Shown: one piece after another, positions 18,230 through 20,618 of the stretch
Layout of the letters: each line of letters starts with the position of its first letter
How positions within the stretch are numbered: position 1 is the stretch's first letter
From: Acrasis kona
Taxonomy: Eukaryota > Heterolobosea > Eutetramitea > Acrasida > Acrasidae
Length of the DNA: 20,618 nucleotides
Reading direction: 5' to 3'
Assembly: GCA_026419775.2 (NCBI GenBank)
Contig: JAOPGA020001476.1
Coordinates: forward strand, 1-20,618
Notes under the pieces: generated by a model
What the model was told of the DNA's origin: nothing
The model's database searches: none
What the model saw: only the letters and a program-made list of their open reading frames with translations
Translations under genes and position numbers: made by a program

Positions 18230-19313
18230 TTGGAGCTTCCTTTAGCAGGCGGTCAATGTTGTCCAAAGTATTCTTGTCAAACTCCAAACCACAGCCACTG
18301 ACTACAAGACAAAGTGTGGACTTGTATCTCTGCCACGAACTCTGCTCCTGCTCTGTTTTGAAATTAAAAATTTCTCCAAAGCCATGAAGACATTTACACA
18401 AATTTTTCATTGAGTTCTCTTCTTTCTCTAATCCAAAGTTTACAGTGTAGTCCTCGGAGTTGTATAGTTCTACATTTCCATCAACGCTTGCAATTAACAA
18501 AGTCTGACCTGTCTTGAAGTCTTCGGTATAATTGATCGTGAGTGAAATTTTGACACCAGATGGAGTGAAGGCAATTATGCTGAAATCGTGTCGGAGTTGA
18601 TTGGCATCTTCATCCAGGCTCCAATCCGTAATGTAGAAGCATTGTTTAAATGTTAGTAATGTATCTTTTAGATATGTAAAGTCGAAGAGGGGGTATTTGT
18701 GGTTGAGTTCGGCAAGTGTTGAATAAAAGTAGATCGTCCACGATTGGGCTCGTAAGTTATCGTGAAGTTTTCGAAGCATAATGTTTTCGAAGGTAGCTGA
18801 TATGGTAAGTTTGACGAAATTGTCCTTTAGTTGTGTGGATTGTAAAAGTCTGCTGCAATAATTGAGTCTATTTAAGTACCGTATGCGATGTTCTGTTGTC
18901 TTGTTTGTGGCGTCGAATACAAGATTTTCAAATTGCCCCCATAAATCATTTGATCCGAGTGCTTTATTCCAGGATCTACAAGTCGTTAAAACGCTTCCAA
19001 TCGTTTGAAGGTCGCTCATATATGGTATTACGTGACGTAGAATTCCAGCGGGAAAGAAGTTGCTCGGCCTTCTTTTTTTAGTGGGTGGCTGAGGTGAATC
19101 ATATGAACTTGGCTCGTTTAGTGCTGCGCCAATGATCTTGTTGATTCTCATCGCGGCAGTTTCTATAATTATCGCACATCGTGGTGAAACAAGCTTTAAG
19201 AATTCTTCTCCTATATATTTATATATTGTGATTTTTAAGAAGTATTCGTTGAGTTGATGTTGTAGTGTGGATGAGAGAATTGGTCCCATACCGACGACTT
19301 CGTCTAGTAACAT
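18225..19313 (-). CDS. F-box-like protein (362 aa)
   Basis: A single exon. I chose the ATG at 19311-19313 (MLLDEVVGMG); the frame extends 12 codons further but has no other ATG. A basic patch PPTKKRRPS at residues ~77-84 looks like a nuclear localisation signal. Residues ~86-128 resemble an F-box: FFPAGILRHVIPYMSDLQTI, VLTTCRSWNKAL and DLWGQF. F-box proteins recruit substrates to SCF ubiquitin ligases through Skp1. The C-terminal two-thirds has no LRR, WD40 or Kelch repeats that I can see and may be a family-specific substrate domain. The N-terminal ~60 residues are helical and unrecognised. A TATA box lies 70 bp upstream. F-box assignment rests on the pattern of hydrophobic positions plus the Trp residues, so it is moderate. 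Confidence 0.7.
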   Translation of the reverse strand: MLLDEVVGMGPILSSTLQHQLNEYFLKITIYKYIGEEFLKLVSPRCAIIIETAAMRINKIIGAALNEPSSYDSPQPPTKKRRPSNFFPAGILRHVIPYMSDLQTIGSVLTTCRSWNKALGSNDLWGQFENLVFDATNKTTEHRIRYLNRLNYCSRLLQSTQLKDNFVKLTISATFENIMLRKLHDNLRAQSWTIYFYSTLAELNHKYPLFDFTYLKDTLLTFKQCFYITDWSLDEDANQLRHDFSIIAFTPSGVKISLTINYTEDFKTGQTLLIASVDGNVELYNSEDYTVNFGLEKEENSMKNLCKCLHGFGEIFNFKTEQEQSSWQRYKSTLCLVVSGCGLEFDKNTLDNIDRLLKEAPK

Positions 19314-19382
19314 TTTGTTGTAAGTAGTGAGAATGATTAGATTTTGCAATAATTATGATAAGGAATTTAATGGACCGCAAGC

Positions 19383-19390
19383 CTTTTATA
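19383..19390 (-). promoter_or_regulatory. TATA box (TATAAAAG) of the F-box-like gene
   Basis: TATAAAAGGC on the minus strand, 70 bp upstream of the chosen ATG. It supports transcription of this gene on the minus strand and the choice of start. Confidence 0.55.
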
Positions 19391-19645
19391 GTGCCAGAGC
19401 GCCATGAGCTCTGACACCAGTTAGGTAAAGTGTTGATAATGTTATTCTCTATAAATAGTTAACAAATTAGTCCCTACTCCTTTCACAATCTTTTTGATAC
19501 CATTTGGATGCCATGGGATTGCCTTTACTCACACTGAAAAATAAACAAATTATGAAAATCATACACCGTCAAACAATGTTTCTGTTAAATAAAAATTAGT
19601 TTATTAAACAAGGTCCACAAATGTCACGCACCAAACCTAATTTGA
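19391..19645. other. Spacer between F-box-like gene and Rho fragment; no gene seen
   Basis: AT-rich sequence with AATAAA hexamers on both strands near 19550-19605. A short minus-strand frame (MASKWYQKDC, about 19475-19510) is too short to call. Confidence 0.4.
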
Positions 19646-19863
19646 TTAAGATCGTGATTTCGTCTCTTGTGCCAAAATGTTACTTTGAATTCTATCATTT
19701 GTTTTCTTTAAATCAACAAGTGCTTTTTCTTTTATTATTCTGGCCGTTACCTTCAACTCTTGCGGACATAATCCGTAGGGAAAGTATTTGTTGTTACAGT
19801 TATAAGCATACAAAGTGGCCCACATCCACCATCCCCCACCCAAACAAACTTCAATTTGCTCAT
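19646..19863 (-). pseudogene. Decayed N-terminal fragment of a Rho-family small GTPase
   Basis: From the ATG at 19861-19863 the minus strand reads [20 protein letters not shown], then [13 protein letters not shown]. That follows the Rho/Rac start, where the family has IKCVVVGDGAVGKTCLLI and TTNxFPxxYVPTVF. The P-loop Lys-Thr of GxxxxGKT is replaced by Pro-Leu, so nucleotide binding should be lost. The frame closes right after YV. A second frame beginning nearby (VTARIIKEKALVDLK) resembles the following strand, so a one-base shift is likely. The switch II DTAGQ and all later G motifs are absent. It is a pseudogene or retro-copied fragment of a host GTPase gene. Confidence 0.72.
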
Positions 19864-20262
19864 TTGTTGTGAAAGTTCTTTGTTGTTCGTGAAAACATCA
19901 TAATCAATATTACAAAAAAATTGAAGTCAACCAAAACAAACAGGTATTGACTAACTAGACGGACAGCCAGAGTATAAAAAATGTGAAATCATCGTGTGTT
20001 GAGGATAATGAGATGTATAGTATTAGTAACAGGGAGACTTGTATCAAACTGCTTGTTACTGTTTTATTTGACATATTATTTACATAGTATGTTCCGTATT
20101 TATAGTACCGTGGAACTTACTCGGAACTGCATACTTCAATCTCTCAGATGCCACCTTCCACATTGTAAGTCTTTGGTTACAACATCGTGAATAAACAGTT
20201 AGTGCTCTGTTAAGCGGTGATATTGTGCAGAATAAGAAATCAGCTGATCCTACAACAAAAAG
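19864..20262. other. Intergenic region between Rho fragment and integrase fossil
   Basis: AT-rich, with a TATAAAAA on the plus strand at 19973-19980 that has no clear gene behind it. Short frames on both strands here have no recognisable protein features. Confidence 0.4.
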
Positions 20263-20583
20263 TGCTACGCAAAGACCGTTCACAACAAGGTTATCGCGTA
20301 CAATCATCATGCTAATGGATTAGTCGAAGCACAGAACAAGACGATTAGAATACTGTTACAAAAGTTAGAGTTACAGTTCAAAGACAAAAAGTACATTGGT
20401 CATTGGGAAGATTTAGTACCATTATGTCAATTCGCCATGAACAGCCATGTACATACAGAGAAGTTAGCGTCACCATTCTCGCTCATGTTCGGTCGTGGTC
20501 CATTCAATATGGCATCACCATCGAAAGAGGATGAGAAGGCACTACAACAAGATCGTGAGAAAATTCTGAGTGCAATAAAGTAA
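20263..20583 (+). mobile_element. Fossil integrase fragment of an LTR retrotransposon (Ty3/Gypsy-like)
   Basis: The plus strand encodes the C-terminal part of a retroelement integrase core, with the signature HHANGLVEAQNKTIR, then HWEDLVPLCQFAMNS and SPFSLMFGRGPF, ending at a TAA. Ty3/Gypsy integrases share the H-ANG-VE-N-T block and the later PF-L-FGR-P block. No gag, protease, reverse transcriptase or LTR is visible in the window, so this is a truncated, broken remnant. The reading frame is still open over about 320 bp, so it may not be very old. Confidence 0.8.
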
Positions 20584-20618
20584 ACCACCATTTTGCTTCA
20601 AAAATTAATTTTACAAAT

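Noticed and set aside
19973-19980. Plus-strand TATAAAAA as a gene promoter or LTR core
   Set aside because: No supported plus-strand gene follows closely and no terminal repeats are visible, so I give it no role.
1-20618. tRNA, rRNA or other structured RNA genes
   Set aside because: I looked on both strands for cloverleaf boxes and conserved rRNA blocks and saw none I could support by eye.

Overview
This window looks like nuclear DNA of a free-living, amoeboid or flagellate protist. It is AT-rich and gene-dense, with genes on both strands. I resolved 27 GT-AG introns, all between 35 and 46 nt, several with a CTAAC-like branch site. TAA, TAG and TGA all end genes. The gene content (tandem EGF modules of the Cys-Tyr-Gly...Asn-Ser-Thr type, a fibrinogen-like domain, an RGS-START protein, an Arp2/3 subunit, a TMC channel protein and a Rho-family fragment) fits a heterolobosean amoeba (Naegleria/Acrasis-like). 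The phylum is an inference from style, not proven here.

Layout. 1-3302 (minus): the 5' part of a large extracellular-type protein with a fibrinogen-like domain followed by about 17 EGF-like modules, running off the left edge. 3445-3932 (plus): a broken coding-like stretch of unknown origin. 4019-5415 (minus): an RGS-START protein in four exons. 5744-6290 (minus): a three-exon orphan of 155 aa. 6351-6981 (minus): ARPC4, with an intron directly after its start codon. 7350-8876 (minus): a cytochrome P450 whose intron sits just after the heme-ligand Cys-Pro. 9422-10781 (plus): a secreted Cys-rich protein with four copies of a CWTC...GGDRCACV module, each cut by an intron at the same codon. 10949-12889 (minus): a membrane-anchored, probably non-catalytic SDR-fold protein with a long tail and a duplicated C-terminal module. 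13205-14347 (plus): a disordered Ser-rich protein. 14516-17545 (plus): a seven-exon TMC protein of 927 aa. 17744-18089 (plus): a small basic orphan. 18225-19313 (minus): an F-box-like protein. About 19646-19863 (minus): a decayed Rho-GTPase N-terminus. 20263-20583 (plus): a fossil integrase fragment of an LTR retroelement.

The genes are not an operon and share no single pathway. Several could belong to amoeboid signalling and the cell surface: RGS-START (G-protein and lipid), ARPC4 (actin nucleation), TMC (membrane channel), EGF/fibrinogen and CWTC proteins (extracellular). This is loose context only. Most genes end very compactly. In three of them the AATAAA signal overlaps the TAA stop codon itself. 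The most novel items are the CWTC-module protein, the SDR-fold protein with its duplicated tail module, and the orphan downstream of ARPC4.
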